From Buteo buteo (Eukaryota > Chordata > Aves > Accipitriformes > Accipitridae), in NCBI RefSeq assembly GCF_964188355.1, contig NC_134187.1, positions 23,731,810-23,795,809 of the forward strand: DNA of 64,000 bases, read 5' to 3'. The notes under the pieces are model-generated. The model was given only the letters and a program-made list of their open reading frames with translations. It was not told the origin of the DNA and made no database searches. Of the stretch, positions 1-11,900 are shown in pieces (positions within the stretch are counted from its first letter, which is position 1; every line of letters begins with the position of its first letter). Position numbers and translations under genes: made by a program.

Positions 1-2412
1 TCACTATGAACTGTCTTTTAATCTCTGAAAAATCATGGCCCTTCTGTGGGATAAAAGATTCCTTTATTTTTCACCTAAAACTATAGGGATGTGTACCAGG
101 GTTCCATTCTCAGTCTAATTAAATGCATTTGGAAAGGTCCAATCACACCAAACTTTGATTTTAATGCCCAAAAGAAAGCTGCAAGCCATAAGCATTTCTC
201 CTAAATGGCCAATTCTTTTTCTTTATCTGAATCTGAACCTAGCCAGGTTTTTATGAGATTTGGGGTTCCACTGTCAGGTGACCACACCCCTCCACCTTCC
301 TCAAGATATTTGCATTTTCTCAATAGCTGTTAGCTCTTGAACCTAAAGGAAGAAAAGAGAGTCACAGGTGTGTCTGTGACAGTGCTCTGAATGGAACAAC
401 TTAATGTGTCAAGAGTCTACTAGGTTCCAGCACTATACCCTAATCTACTCCAGCACCAAGGACTGCTCTTGAAACTCACTGCCCAACACACTAAAAATGT
501 AGCTTGCACCATCCTCCTGTCCTGCTCAAAAGGTGAGAGTAACTCCTGACCCTGGGAATAGGTACATCATAGCACCCTACTGAAGAGCCAACACTGTTTC
601 AGAATATCTGTAAACTACAGGAGCAATGGGGATAGCAAAAGGTGTATATGGGAGAAAGAACTAACACCATGTCACAGCAAAGGCTCTGGTTGTATGATTT
701 CAATCATTCAGGAGTGGTTAATTGCCACATATCTTTATTGCATAGTAATGCTTACTGGCAAGAATGTCAGTAGTCTTAACCTTAATGGTGTTATTTGGTT
801 TACATCTTCATTTTTGTGCCCATAACCAGAGGTTGCAAAGGGTCTTAGCTCCCTGCCTCCATCATAGCAATTCACTCCCATGACTGCACATGCAATACCG
901 CATTGCCTTCATCAATATCTAGGTTTCTCTGCAGGAGAAGCAGACCCATACCATCTGTTCCACTTGTCTAAATATAGTAGCTCAAGGGGAATGTACAGCT
1001 GCTCATTTATCAAATTTTACAAGTACCTGTAAAACAAAATATTTTGTCTGGCTGAAATCCCTGTCTCTAGCTCAAGAGGTTTTTTTCTCAAATAACATTG
1101 AATAGTGTAAATAGCTGATGTCAGCAAGTCACACTCCAGCCACTCAGAGTTTAGGGACTTATTAGAGAAAGTAGGATTAGTCAACTAACAAGTTCCTAGT
1201 GTGCATGTTCAAGCCAAGAGCAGTACTATTTATCCCCATTACATATTTATTTTTCAGCTGGAAAATATGCTCAGCAACTCCCCAACCTGAAAGAAATGTT
1301 TACAATTTTCTTTTTTGACAGGAAGCAGTATTTTCTCATTTTGTCTCATCATCTCTCTCACACTGCAAATGACATGATGATAATCACATTATTTGCACTG
1401 CGATGACTTGACTTGACTAAGTAATGGAAGTATGGCTATTCTGAAGAAAGCTGAAAGTAGTGAATCTTAGATGTTACTGGGAAAAGAAACAGGCAATTAC
1501 TGTTATTTGGCAGCTGAACTTTCCAGTTGAACAGGAAGTATGAAAGGGAAATGCCTAAATCCGAGGCTGCAAACTATTTCTTAAAAAAAAAAAAAAACAC
1601 TAAAAAACCACAACAACAACCAAACAAAACCTACGTAAATTAAACATTTACCTTCATGGTAAAGGAGGAAAAATAGAGAATGCAAAAGGAGAAAGCTGAG
1701 TTTGACACATTTGCAAATACAGCGGGCACTGAGAACTCACACTGACTTCATCGACTGCAGTGGTACCCAGAGAAATCAAGCTAATTCATCTTTACATAGC
1801 AGAAGCTAAGAGAATAGAATGTGTTTTTTATGAAAAAAATATACTGATATAAATCTAACTGGAATAAAAGCACAGCACCAGAGAATTGAATTATTCAAGT
1901 ATATATGAGAATTTTCAGGACCAAGGAACAAATCAAAGTTTTTTTTAAAAAAAAAGCTTAAAAAAGGATTTCTGTGTGACTGGAAAATACTATTGCTAAG
2001 AAAGCACACACACACACACACACAGAGTTATCACAGTCCAGGTGTCATGCAGAAAATTATTGCACACGAGTTACGTGTGAATTGTTCATTTTCATGCTTA
2101 ATGCACATGGATAGTTACTGCAAAATGGAGAGGAATAGGAAACTTCTGAGTAGCCAGGCACACTTGCAAGCCAAATGAGAAAAAAGGACATTTTCCTCCC
2201 TCAGAACACGTTGTGTTCTTCTGAGCCCAGATGTCAGCAGAGAATTGTACTATTTGGAGTGCAGACCATGAGAAGCTTAGTCCCTTGTGTTTCAACTAGC
2301 ATTTCAGCTATCAAAAGACAGTGCCATAGCTTCTCAGGCAAGCTGCTGGAAATATGAGCGGTTGTACCACTATTGTGTTTAAGCTGAAGAAGAGGCAAAA
2401 GAAGAACAAAAT
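1..2412. other. AT-rich DNA without recognised gene
   Basis: AT-rich single-copy-looking sequence with no frame longer than about 70 codons and no domain I recognise. It contains an A-run (about 1583-1597) followed by a short A/C-rich stretch, and a CA dinucleotide run at 2005-2024. No promoter or splice pattern could be supported by eye. Confidence 0.6.
2005..2024. repeat. (CA)10 microsatellite
   Basis: Ten uninterrupted CA dinucleotides, read directly. Short frames running through it are by-products of the repeat. Confidence 0.95.
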
Positions 2413-2790
2413 ATTACAGAATTGTAGAATTGCAGAATCACGTAGGTTGAAAGGAACTGCAGGGAGGCTCTAACCTGGGAGACTTCACAACTGAAGACCA
2501 AGGCAAAGGCAGCAGAATGCCTCAGCCTTGTCTGGGTCTGCTGTCACTGAATCACCCACTCCATTCAGCAATGGTCCCATATTTTCATGGTTTAGTCTTT
2601 TCTTAATAACGTAGCAGTAGAAGCTTTTTTATTGTCCTTGATGTCCCTCACAAGGAACAACTCGAGTTTTGATTTTCGTAACACCAACCCTACATGCCTG
2701 AGTAGCAATTCTAAATTCCTCCTTTTGTTACCTGTCCTTATTTCCACCTCCTGCATACTGCATATCTAGAGTAGAGCATTTTCATAACTT
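2413..2790 (-). mobile_element. Degraded CR1 LINE 3' end
   Basis: Read on the minus strand, the sequence ends at about 2413-2480 in a CR1-type 3' terminus: a conserved 'ttcaacctacgtgattctgc'-like segment followed by degenerate ATTCTGCA/ATTCTACA terminal repeats. CR1 elements (non-LTR retrotransposons that dominate avian genomes) are typically 5'-truncated, with only the 3' part kept. The match is clear for the first 70 bases or so. The extension to about 2790 is weaker and rests on the C/T-rich 3'-UTR-like composition. No coding remnant is visible. Confidence 0.6.
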
Positions 2791-2799
2791 ATGGAATTC

Positions 2800-3264
2800 A
2801 GAAAACTAAGTTTGACCAGTTGTGAAGGTGTGAAGGAAGAAAGTTTTAAAGAGAACATCAAGAACTGAAGTAGCATTCCCCAACTGGTCTGTTACAAACT
2901 GAATTTGTTGGCACTGAGGTCATTTTTTTGCATGGCCAGTCATAGATGATAAAGAAGCTGATAAGAACCCATTTGCATGGGTTTAAGATGGTATTAGATT
3001 CAGATATGCATTCCAGATCATATGGAACACACCCACTATTAAGCACGTTTTGGATTCCCTTTATGGTAATGGAATCAGAAAAAAAAAAAAAAGATCTGTA
3101 AAGTTTATTTTTGGAGGAACTTAAGAGAAGTTAAAGAACGTTGTGTATGTTAATACTAAAAAAATCATTATAGATTAGAAATGACCTGGTAGTTGGAGAG
3201 GAAAAAAAAAATCTTTGCTAAGTTAGAAATTTGCTAAATATTGGATTGGTTTTATAATTGTTTT
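2800..3264. other. AT-rich spacer
   Basis: AT-rich DNA between the CR1 remnant and LTR copy A, with several short A-runs. No gene or further repeat family was recognised. Confidence 0.5.
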
Positions 3265-3269
3265 ATTAG

Positions 3270-4364
3270 TGTGGTGTGTTGACCCTGGCTGGATGCCAGG
3301 TGACCACCAAAACCGCTGTATCACTTCTCCTCCTAAGCTGGACAGGGGAGAGAAAATACAACTAAAGGCTCATAGGTTGAGATAAGGACAGGGAGAGATC
3401 ACTCAGTGATTACTGTCACTGGCAAAACAGACTCAATGTGGGGAAATTAGTTTAATTTATTACCAATCAAATCAGAGTAGGATAATGATAAATAAACCCA
3501 AATCTTAAAACACCTTCCCCCCACCCCTCTCTTCTTCCCAGGCTCATCTTCAGTCCCAACTTTCTTTAGCTCCTTCCCCCAGCAGCACAGGGGGACGGGG
3601 AATGGGGGTTGGGGTCAGTTCCTCACACCTTGTCTCTGCCGCTCCTTCCTCCTCAGGGGGAGGACTCCTCACTCGGCCCCTGCTCCACCGGGGGGTCCCC
3701 CCACAGGAGACAGTTCTTCATGAACTTCTCCAGTGTGAGTCCCTTCCATGGGCTGCAGTCCTTCAGGCACAGCCTGCTCCAGCGTGGGTCCCCCATGGGG
3801 TCACAAGTCCTGCCAGCAAACCTGCTCCAGCGTGGGCTCCTCTCTCCACGGGGCCACAGGTCCTGCCAGGAGCCTGCTCCAGCACGGGCTTCCCATAGGG
3901 TCACAGCCTCCTTCAGGCATCCCCCTGCTCCAATGTAGGGCCTTCCCTGGGCTGCAGTTGGAGATCTGCTCCCCGTGGACCTCCCTGGGCTTCAGGGGGA
4001 CAGCCTGCCTCACCACAGTCTTCCCCACGGGCTGCAGGGGAATCTCTGCTCCGGCACCTGGAGCACCTCCTCCTCCTCCTTCTTCACTGACCTGGGGGTC
4101 TGCAGGGTTGTTTCTCTCACATATTCTTACTCCTCCATTTGGCTGCAGTTTCTGCTGCACAGTAACATTTTCCCCTCTTAAACCTGTTCTCCCAGAGGCA
4201 CTACCAATGTCGCTGATGGGCTCAGCTTTGGCCAGCAGCAGGTCTGTCTTGGAGCCAGCTGGCATTGGCTCTATCAGACATGGGGGAAGCTTCTAGCAGC
4301 TTCTCATAGAAGCCACCCCTGTAGCTCCCCCACTACCAAAACTTTCCCACACAAACCCAATACA
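3270..4364 (-). mobile_element. Solo LTR, long GC-rich family (copy A)
   Basis: A block of about 1.1 kb, far richer in G+C than its flanks. On the minus strand it starts TGTATTGGGTTTG and ends CACACCACA, so it has the TG...CA ends of a retroviral LTR. The flanks carry a near-perfect 5-bp target duplication (ATTAG at 3265-3269, ATTAA at 4365-4369). On the minus strand an AATAAA polyadenylation signal lies at 3456-3461, about 190 bp from the 3' end. The body holds a minisatellite of 'GCTGGAGCAG'-type units. No internal retroviral genes are present, so this is a solo LTR left by LTR-LTR recombination. The same family recurs as copies B, C, D and G. Five-bp duplications fit ERVL-type elements, but class assignment is inference. 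Confidence 0.9.
3680..4053 (-). repeat. LTR-internal minisatellite, 8 units (copy A)
   Basis: On the plus strand the core CTGCTCCA (or a one- to two-base variant) occurs at 3680, 3725, 3774, 3822, 3874, 3925, 3966 and 4046. The spacings are 45, 49, 48, 52, 51, 41 and 80 bp. Copy G shows the same series plus one extra unit of about 46 bp. Several frames on both strands stay open through the array because it is GC-rich and periodic; these are not genes. Confidence 0.9.
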
Positions 4365-4369
4365 ATTAA

Positions 4370-5331
4370 CTACCTATAAATACAAATTTTAATAATCATG
4401 ATTTTCATGCAAACTAGATCTGATATAAATTTTCCATGAATGTAAATGATATACTAGATATCATAATGCATTAATCAAATATGGAGTAAGAAATGCTTGG
4501 TGAATGAATACTTGAAGGAGATAAAGTAAAACATCATGCCTATTACTATGATTTCTTGGAGAGGATCCAGGACAATGGTTATTAACATCTCAGTGTCCTA
4601 CTATATATGAGAGTTAAAAAAACAAAGGGATGAATATGGACAGTGTGATGGAGTTAGCCTCATTCTATTTCTGTGTTCTGAGACTTGCTTGAGTAAACAG
4701 CATTCATTTCAACAATAATGAACTGTAACTTATGCCTTAATTTCTGCTGATATCAACTTGTAAATTCCTGCAATAATTTCAGAATGACTATTCATCTGGG
4801 CAAGCTTAGCAAAGTCAAAGTATCTAACCGATCATTTCTAAGCAGATTGGCAACAGCATGGACTCAAATTTGACAGTATTATATTTTAAGTAAGCTTAAT
4901 GATCTAAGTAAATAAAATCAGAGGTCACTTTCAAAAAAATTTTCCACATCAATCTGTTTAGTCTGTATTAAGATCAACCCCGAATGAGCTCCTACTAAGT
5001 CTATAAGGTTTCCACTTCCACTCATTTACTAGACAAAGTGCCTCTTCCATGAAAAATATGTAAAGCAGTTATAACCTTTATAAACAGGAAAGTAAATCAC
5101 CCATCAAACATCTCAGATACATATTTATTAAAGAATTCCCCTGATGAGTTTGTGGAGCTTATCTGGTAAGAAGAAATAATTCCCATTTAAAAGTTGTTAT
5201 GCTCTTTTGTGGATGGTAGGTCTGTATGCAAGATGAAGCAGACAGCAGAGGTAACAGTTTATGAAATGTTGCTCATACTCCATTAAATGATTAAGTCTGA
5301 CAGGTGTTGAAAGTGAACAGAAGTCTTTGTT

Positions 5332-5362
<31 letters not shown>

Positions 5363-8300
5363 GCATCTATCTATTTATCCATAGCACTTACTAAAGTTTA
5401 AAGTTTCCAAAGCAATTATGTTCAAAGAAACAAGCACGGTATTTGGACTGGCAAAGGTTGTAGCTATAGCAGATAAAGGAGAACTCAGGCTGACGCTGAA
5501 ATTTGGAGGTAGTAGTCCAATGTATCTGCTTCTGAAAAGACCTAAGGGAGTTTGGCAGGGAGGGAATCATCAAAGGTTTAAGGTCTAAGGACATTTACAA
5601 AGAGCAGTTCTTTATGGAAGCTCCCAACTCAGTTATGTATGTGCCCAGTCCTAGCCATACTAAATATACTTTCACAAATTACAGCTTGTAGCAAAGAGCC
5701 TTCTAAATTGTGATAGCCTTGCACAGACTAAATGGGAGCAGATCAGGCCATAATGCGCAGATCTTGTATTCCACTGTATTTTAAATATAGATTACATCTA
5801 CATATCTGTAGTATCATCAAAAATAACATTCAGAAAAGAAAATGCTCATGTATATATATTTTAATAGTTAGTTTTAAGACCTCTGACATGTTTCATAATA
5901 TAAATGCCCATTGCATATGTTGTTTATGGTCATTTCTACTTTAAGTGGAAGTAAAGGACCTAGACCCTGCAAACTACAGAACTGAATATACCTGTGGCAC
6001 TTGCAAATGCCCTGGGAAACAGAAGTTGTTGTTTTGTTTAACTCTCTGTTTTGCACGATCCTTGTGTCAAATTGTGTAGATTTGCATCTGCTTATGTTGT
6101 ATTATGTGAAGTTTTGAAAATAGATTTAACCTAACACCAGCTCACATATGAAACATATATTTGTCTAGTGGAAATATATGAGAAAAAAACTAAAAAGAAA
6201 AAATGAGAAAATGTATGCATTTTGAAACTGATGATTATACGGGCCTGATTATTACCACCAAAACTACCATGCAAAAACCTGTGTAACCAGGATTAACCAG
6301 CCTGGGAATTCCATCACTGCAGACAGTGCATCATACACAAACATGGGCTGTTCTTCACTATCAGTAATAATGCTGATTCCAAGCATTTTAATATTAAGCC
6401 TAGTGTTAGATGCCTCATAATTTGTGGTGTAATTGTCTTTCTAGACAAACAAGGCACCTTCCACATAGCTACTAGCTTTCTCTAGTTTAGTAGGAATATG
6501 TCAAGTGCTATAAGCAAGACAGAGAAGAATCACTTTAGTCAGCTGTGAAAATTGATATAACTGGTTTGATTCACATGTCCACACCTTATTGAAGAGACAA
6601 TGGATTGCACACATTTTTGAAGAGGATGTGCTTGAGTATCCGAGCAGACTGCTATCTGTTTATATTTCTGTGGCAGCTGCACTGTGGATCAGAAGGGCTC
6701 TTCTGCAAGGAGGGGCAGGGTGCATGGTGGTTCACTGACATGACGTATTCAGCCAGGGATCCCTTGAGCATGGAGCAGAGGGAGCAGCCTGGTAACACCA
6801 GGGAGCCTGACCTTTGATAGCAGGCTCAGGCATTCTAGAGACTCTCTGAAACAGAAAGCAGGATCATACTCGATTTATTTGTAAATATTTATTTTCAAAT
6901 TTAATGGAGAAGCTTTTCATTTTCAGTATTTACAGATCTATCATGTTCTAAAACATTCTTTTTTACTCTGATAAAATCTGACTTTAGAGATTGCAAGCCT
7001 TCAGTGGTTCCTTCGATTTTATTGTGGTCCAGCACTGCACTATCCATCACTGTCATCTGGGAAGGTTAGAGTAGAAAAACACATATAGATACACATACCC
7101 ACAACTCACTCACCAGTCCCACATATGGCTCTTTAAAACTCTAATTTTCTCAACCCAACAACAGACTAAAGGATAATACTCTACATGTAATGGCTAAGTT
7201 GCGGCAGCAAAGTGCAGTGAATAACAAACAAAAAAAGCAGCACTCCCTTCTCTAGGGATGGCGACAGGGGACATTGCAAAGGTGTTAGGGGACCTGCTTG
7301 CATTTGAGTAACAACTTTGATCAGCTCAGCATCCTTAACCCAGAAAAGCAATGTAGAAGGAATTCTTCCCAGTCCTATTCAAGCAGGATCTCTAAATGCC
7401 TTTATGCATTCTTGTTACCCTCTCTGTTTTCACCACATGCAGGATGTTTTATGTATTTTGGACACAGACTCTTTGTTCTTGTTCTCCTTGTTGTGCACTA
7501 AACTCGGTTCAGCTCTACTCTCAAGGTTATGTTCCTACAGTGACCAGCAACAGATCATTTTCAGCTTGTGCTTATACCTTTGGAGGCCTCTTATACCATC
7601 CCGTGTCTGTATTAAGGCCTCTGCTGTCATACTACTGGGGGTGTTTGCTACACCAGAATCTTTTTTACTCTATCAAAAAAATTTAAGAAAAGTAGATGAG
7701 GCAGACCAGTCTCCCTTCATGCTGGCTCTGGCCAAGGTCCCATCACACTGACTTGGCAGTATATTAACATACTAAGTTGCTACATTTTGACTTAATACAC
7801 ATTTTTTTCTGCCAGCTCACTAGAAACCACACTTATTCCTTGTTCCTCTACCAGCACTTCACTGCTGATTAATTACCCTTAGTCTGTACATAACCATGTT
7901 GCAGTCCATGAGGATGCATTTTAAGCTATGCCCTCTGTAGGGATCACAGGTGTAACATAAACTGTAAAGAATAGATATTTCACTAATTCAGTAATGATAT
8001 AATGTGGACCTCAAATACCTTCCTAGGTAACAGCAAAACTAAATTTTCCTTTCTCATGTGTTGGAAAACTTTAAGAATTCAAAATAGGACAGTTGTGCTC
8101 TATCTGTGGGCTAGCATGACTAGACACAATGACGTGTTTATACCAGGATCTTTTTGCAATATGATCAAAGTCAGGACACAGACCCAAGCACCTACACAGA
8201 ATTGCATATACTATAAACTATTACCATGATCCAAGAGGCGGTTTCAGCTGGGATAAGCTGGGCCAGGAACCATCAATGCAGCTATCCTAAACAGTAGGAG

Positions 8301-8469
8301 AGTTCAGTTACACATATGTAAACCATGCTATCTCTGTTGGCTTCAGGGTTAAAGAATGGTCAGCAGTCCATTTTATTTACTAATATCAACATTGTTGATG
8401 ATATACATCTACATGCAAAAAGCATATGTCTAGAGAATGTTATTGCTACAGTTATTGCATCTTCTTTAC
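4370..8469. other. AT-rich DNA without recognised gene
   Basis: About 4.1 kb of AT-rich sequence between two LTR copies. It contains a compound tetranucleotide repeat near 5.33 kb and otherwise only short open frames. The longest (7317-7751, 144 codons) has no recognised domain and normal background composition. No RNA gene or repeat family was recognised. Confidence 0.5.
5328..5379. repeat. Compound (TGTC)n(TATC)n microsatellite
   Basis: TGTC units pass directly into TATC units with a few interruptions towards the end (ATGC, ATTT). Likely length-polymorphic. Confidence 0.9.
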
Positions 8470-8995
8470 ATGGGAAAGCCCGTGCTGGAGCAGGCTGTGA
8501 CTGAAGATCAGCCTACGGAAAGGACCCACACCAGAGAAGTTCGTGAAGGACTGCAGCCCATGGGAGGGACCCCACAGTGGAGCAGGGGCCGAGTGAGGAG
8601 TCCTCCCCCTGAGGAGGAAGGAGCAGCAGAGACAAGGTGTGAGGAACTGACCCCAACCCCCATTCCCCGTCCCCCTGCGCCACGGGGGGAGGAGGGAGAG
8701 AAAACCGCGAGTGGGGTTGAGCTGGGAAGGAAGGGGGAAGGTGTTTTAAGATTTGGTTTTACTTCCCATTATCCTTGTTTTGATTTGATTGGTTGCAAGT
8801 TAAATTGATTTTGTTTCTTCCCCAAGTTGAGCCTGTCTTTTGCCCGTGACCATAAGTGGTGAGTGATCCCTCCCTGTCCTTGTCTCAACCCACGAGCCTG
8901 CCTTTCTATTTTCTCCTCATCCCACCATGGCCGGGGGGGAGGAGTGAGTGAGCAGCTTTGCAGTGTTTTGTTACCAGCTGGGCTTAAATCCCAAC
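8470..8995 (+). mobile_element. 5'-truncated LTR, long family with variant end (copy C)
   Basis: Begins abruptly inside the minisatellite part of the long GC-rich LTR family. It has three array units, at 8485, 8531 and 8577 (46-bp spacing), matching the 3' end of the array in copy G. It then continues through the shared body: the segment with 'gaactgacc..ccccattccccgtcccc', then 'ggtgttttaagatttggtttta', then 'gtgagtgatccctccctgtcc'. The last 50 or so bases differ from copies A and G: they read through 'accagctgggcttaaatccc' and end AACA instead of the 'cagccagggt...CACA' end. So this copy has the family body joined to another terminus. No target duplication can be tested because the 5' side is missing. 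Open frames across it are not genes. Confidence 0.85.
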
Positions 8996-11900
8996 ACTCT
9001 GCCATATTAGATCATCTGTCTCACACTGCAGTCTCTAGGTACCCATAGAAAAATCCCACAGCTTTTTTAGTCTAGTTATTATATATCAGCATTTCCTATT
9101 TTAAAAATGATAAAGATCTGCTGTTGTTGTTTGATCATTGTTAGTTCAAAGACCTAATTCAGGATTTCAACTGTAAATGCACCCGACTTGCAGTTTGATG
9201 TAAGTAAAATAAAACTAATGTAATGTAAATTTGACAAGTGTTCCTCTTCAACAAACCTAGATGCATTCACGTGTATATCTACGGCCTCTGAAAGTTTTGG
9301 ACCTCACTTTCACGTCACACATATTGAGCATTACAATGTTTGAAAAAGGAAGTTTCTTAAAATCTTATTTCACAAAGTAAATAACAAAGGTGATCTCTGT
9401 CCTGGCCTGACATAATAACCATGGTCACATGTTTATTGTTCTGTCTGGAAGTATCAATGTATTCAGTTCATGATGTATCTTTCTGCACACAGATTTTTGG
9501 TTAGAAAAAGACACTTAGGACGACTCAGGATGCCCTGTATTGCGTACACCATAGATTTTCATCCACTGTGACTAGCATCAAGCCTGCAGTTCTTTCTTAA
9601 TGTTGTTATGTGTGAAACAATGATTTGCTGGGAAATTAGGGAAATTGCATTGCTTCCAGTTTTTTCTTTCTTTGAAATTAATAAGCTTTTTATTTTTCTT
9701 TTGATTCATTATTTTCAGCTTATTTTTCAAAATATTTAGCATTCAGTGTCTTTCTTCCCCCATCACCTTTTGTTTAAATCATCAAATTATTTTCTGCATG
9801 GAAAATGTTTTAATACAAACAAGAACAGTACTTTCTTTTTCTATACCAAGAGGCATAGATTATATAATAGTCAAAATGCAACTAAGAAACCTCCAAAAAC
9901 TGTAAATAATTTTTAAAAGCTTTTTTCAATATATCATTTTAAATTCTGTCAGGACTGTTAATCTCTTCAGTTATATTAACCAGTTTAAATACTAAAGATA
10001 CACTTTAAATTGCACTACCTACTATAGTGGAAATCAATGCAAGATGCAATGTTCTAAAACCCTTCATTTGCATTGCAGAATTCACTGCTTAAAACTGAGA
10101 AGTTTTGCCCAAAGGACATTTTTGAAAAAAATCTCCAGGGTAAAAATAAGAAATAATTAATGGAAACATGTTCATCTCATTGTAATTTTGTTCTCCCTTT
10201 CTTCAATGCATATGATGATGAAAATGGTATTTACTCCTGTCCTCTATGAGATTTAATAAAAAATACAGTTAATTTGCCTTTTGTTTGCTCTGTGCTGCTA
10301 TCCAGCTGAAAAGTATGTCCATCAGCTCTGTGTTAATTCATTCTTTCTACTCCAGAGTAGTAGGGTCTGAGTTGTCACCTTATGCCACCATGAAATTCTG
10401 AATGACAAACTGGAATGAATATATAGTTGGGAAGAATATGTTATTCTCTTTAAAATTATCTCTTCTCTTTTTGTTTTCCTTTTTCTCTGCTTCCTTCTCA
10501 TTATTCATCTTCATGCATTCATTATTCATCTTCATTCTTCATTTGTTCTGCATTCTGTAACCAGTGTGTACTTAACGGTCAGATTGGCTCTGTAGCTCAA
10601 ACAATTGTGTCTCAGGTAAGAGGAATAGTTTATATTTGGGCAAGAAAATTAGCAGTTGGTGGGATTTTTGTTTATTGTAGCTTGCAACTTTTTTTTTCCA
10701 TTGTGGGGCAAGACATGTTCAATGATGGTTAGGAAGATCGTGGCAGTACTATGCCATGATACTGCTATGACATACGAGAGGCTGAGAAAAGGAATGTGTA
10801 TCATATCTCATGATCTACATGTTTTCTGCTCATGGTGTACTTTGAGCCTGGTTGTAGTTCAGCTTGTGTCCAACAGGCTCAAGAAGAACCTTCCTTGGGA
10901 TAAAAACATTGTGGGCTGGGCTGTAACATGCTTGATCTTATCTGTGCCTTAGCTCTTCCAGCTGCTTAGGCTGATAGAAGTGCTCTGTGTATACTCGACC
11001 TTTTCCTGGTGATAGAGGTTGAGATTCTGACATGGTCTGAATGCATGTTTAAAGAGTATGAACTTTAATCAAGTCTGTATTCCAAAACAAATACAGATCC
11101 CATCCTCAGCTAACAGAAAGGTGTATGCCGAGTCTGCTCAAGTATTGTGGCTCAACTGTTAACTACCGCGCATTCTAGCGCTCCACAGACTCCATATTAT
11201 GAGAGTACCTGGTTAGTAAAGAACAAGAGCTCCATATTTCCCCCTGGTTCCCCAGGCACTTTGTATTCCACCTGGTATGTGACAACCAGCACTGAAGAAG
11301 TGCAAACTGCTTTTTGGAAACAGGCTCAAAGGACTTTATGTAGCACACCTTTCTGAGGTGTTTCCCCTGTGTCTGCTCTGCATGGGCAGGACACCTCAGA
11401 ACATCTCATCTGCCTGGTACAGCTGAGCACCTGAACGCAGCACTCCAGAGGAAAGTGCCTTAGCCTGCAGCATTTTAAATGAGTTAAGACTAGATTACAT
11501 AAAAGCAGGAAGGCATGCAGTCACTTACATAGCCAGACAGCTGGCATTTCACAGAGAGCTCTTGCACACCTACAAATCAGGGATAAAGACCTTCAGGTGT
11601 CTATAATAGTACAAAAAATATTAGGCTGTTTCATCTCATGTAAAGGACGAATATATCAATATTACAGAGGTTGCTTGATAAACTCTGCTTGATGTTGCAG
11701 AATGGCTGACCCCCATTCTCCTATGCTGTTATGAATGTCTTTTGACTGTAATTAACATACAACTCCTACAAATATTTTCTTTCTTCTGTTGCCACAAAAT
11801 CATTGTTATTTCCAAAAACATATGAAAAGGCTGAGACATCATGTTTACTTCCTTAATAGATATGTCTCCAAGCATAAGATTTATTTTATTTATTAATAAT

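Noticed and set aside
3602..4296. Several overlapping open frames (up to 182 codons) on both strands
   Set aside because: They lie wholly inside LTR copy A. The GC-rich periodic array keeps many frames open at once, the proteins are repetitive Pro/Ser/Gly/Trp strings, and the same frames reappear in other LTR copies.
7317..7751. 144-codon plus-strand frame
   Set aside because: No domain or signal recognised, overlaps other equally open frames, and background composition is ordinary. Chance is the simpler explanation.
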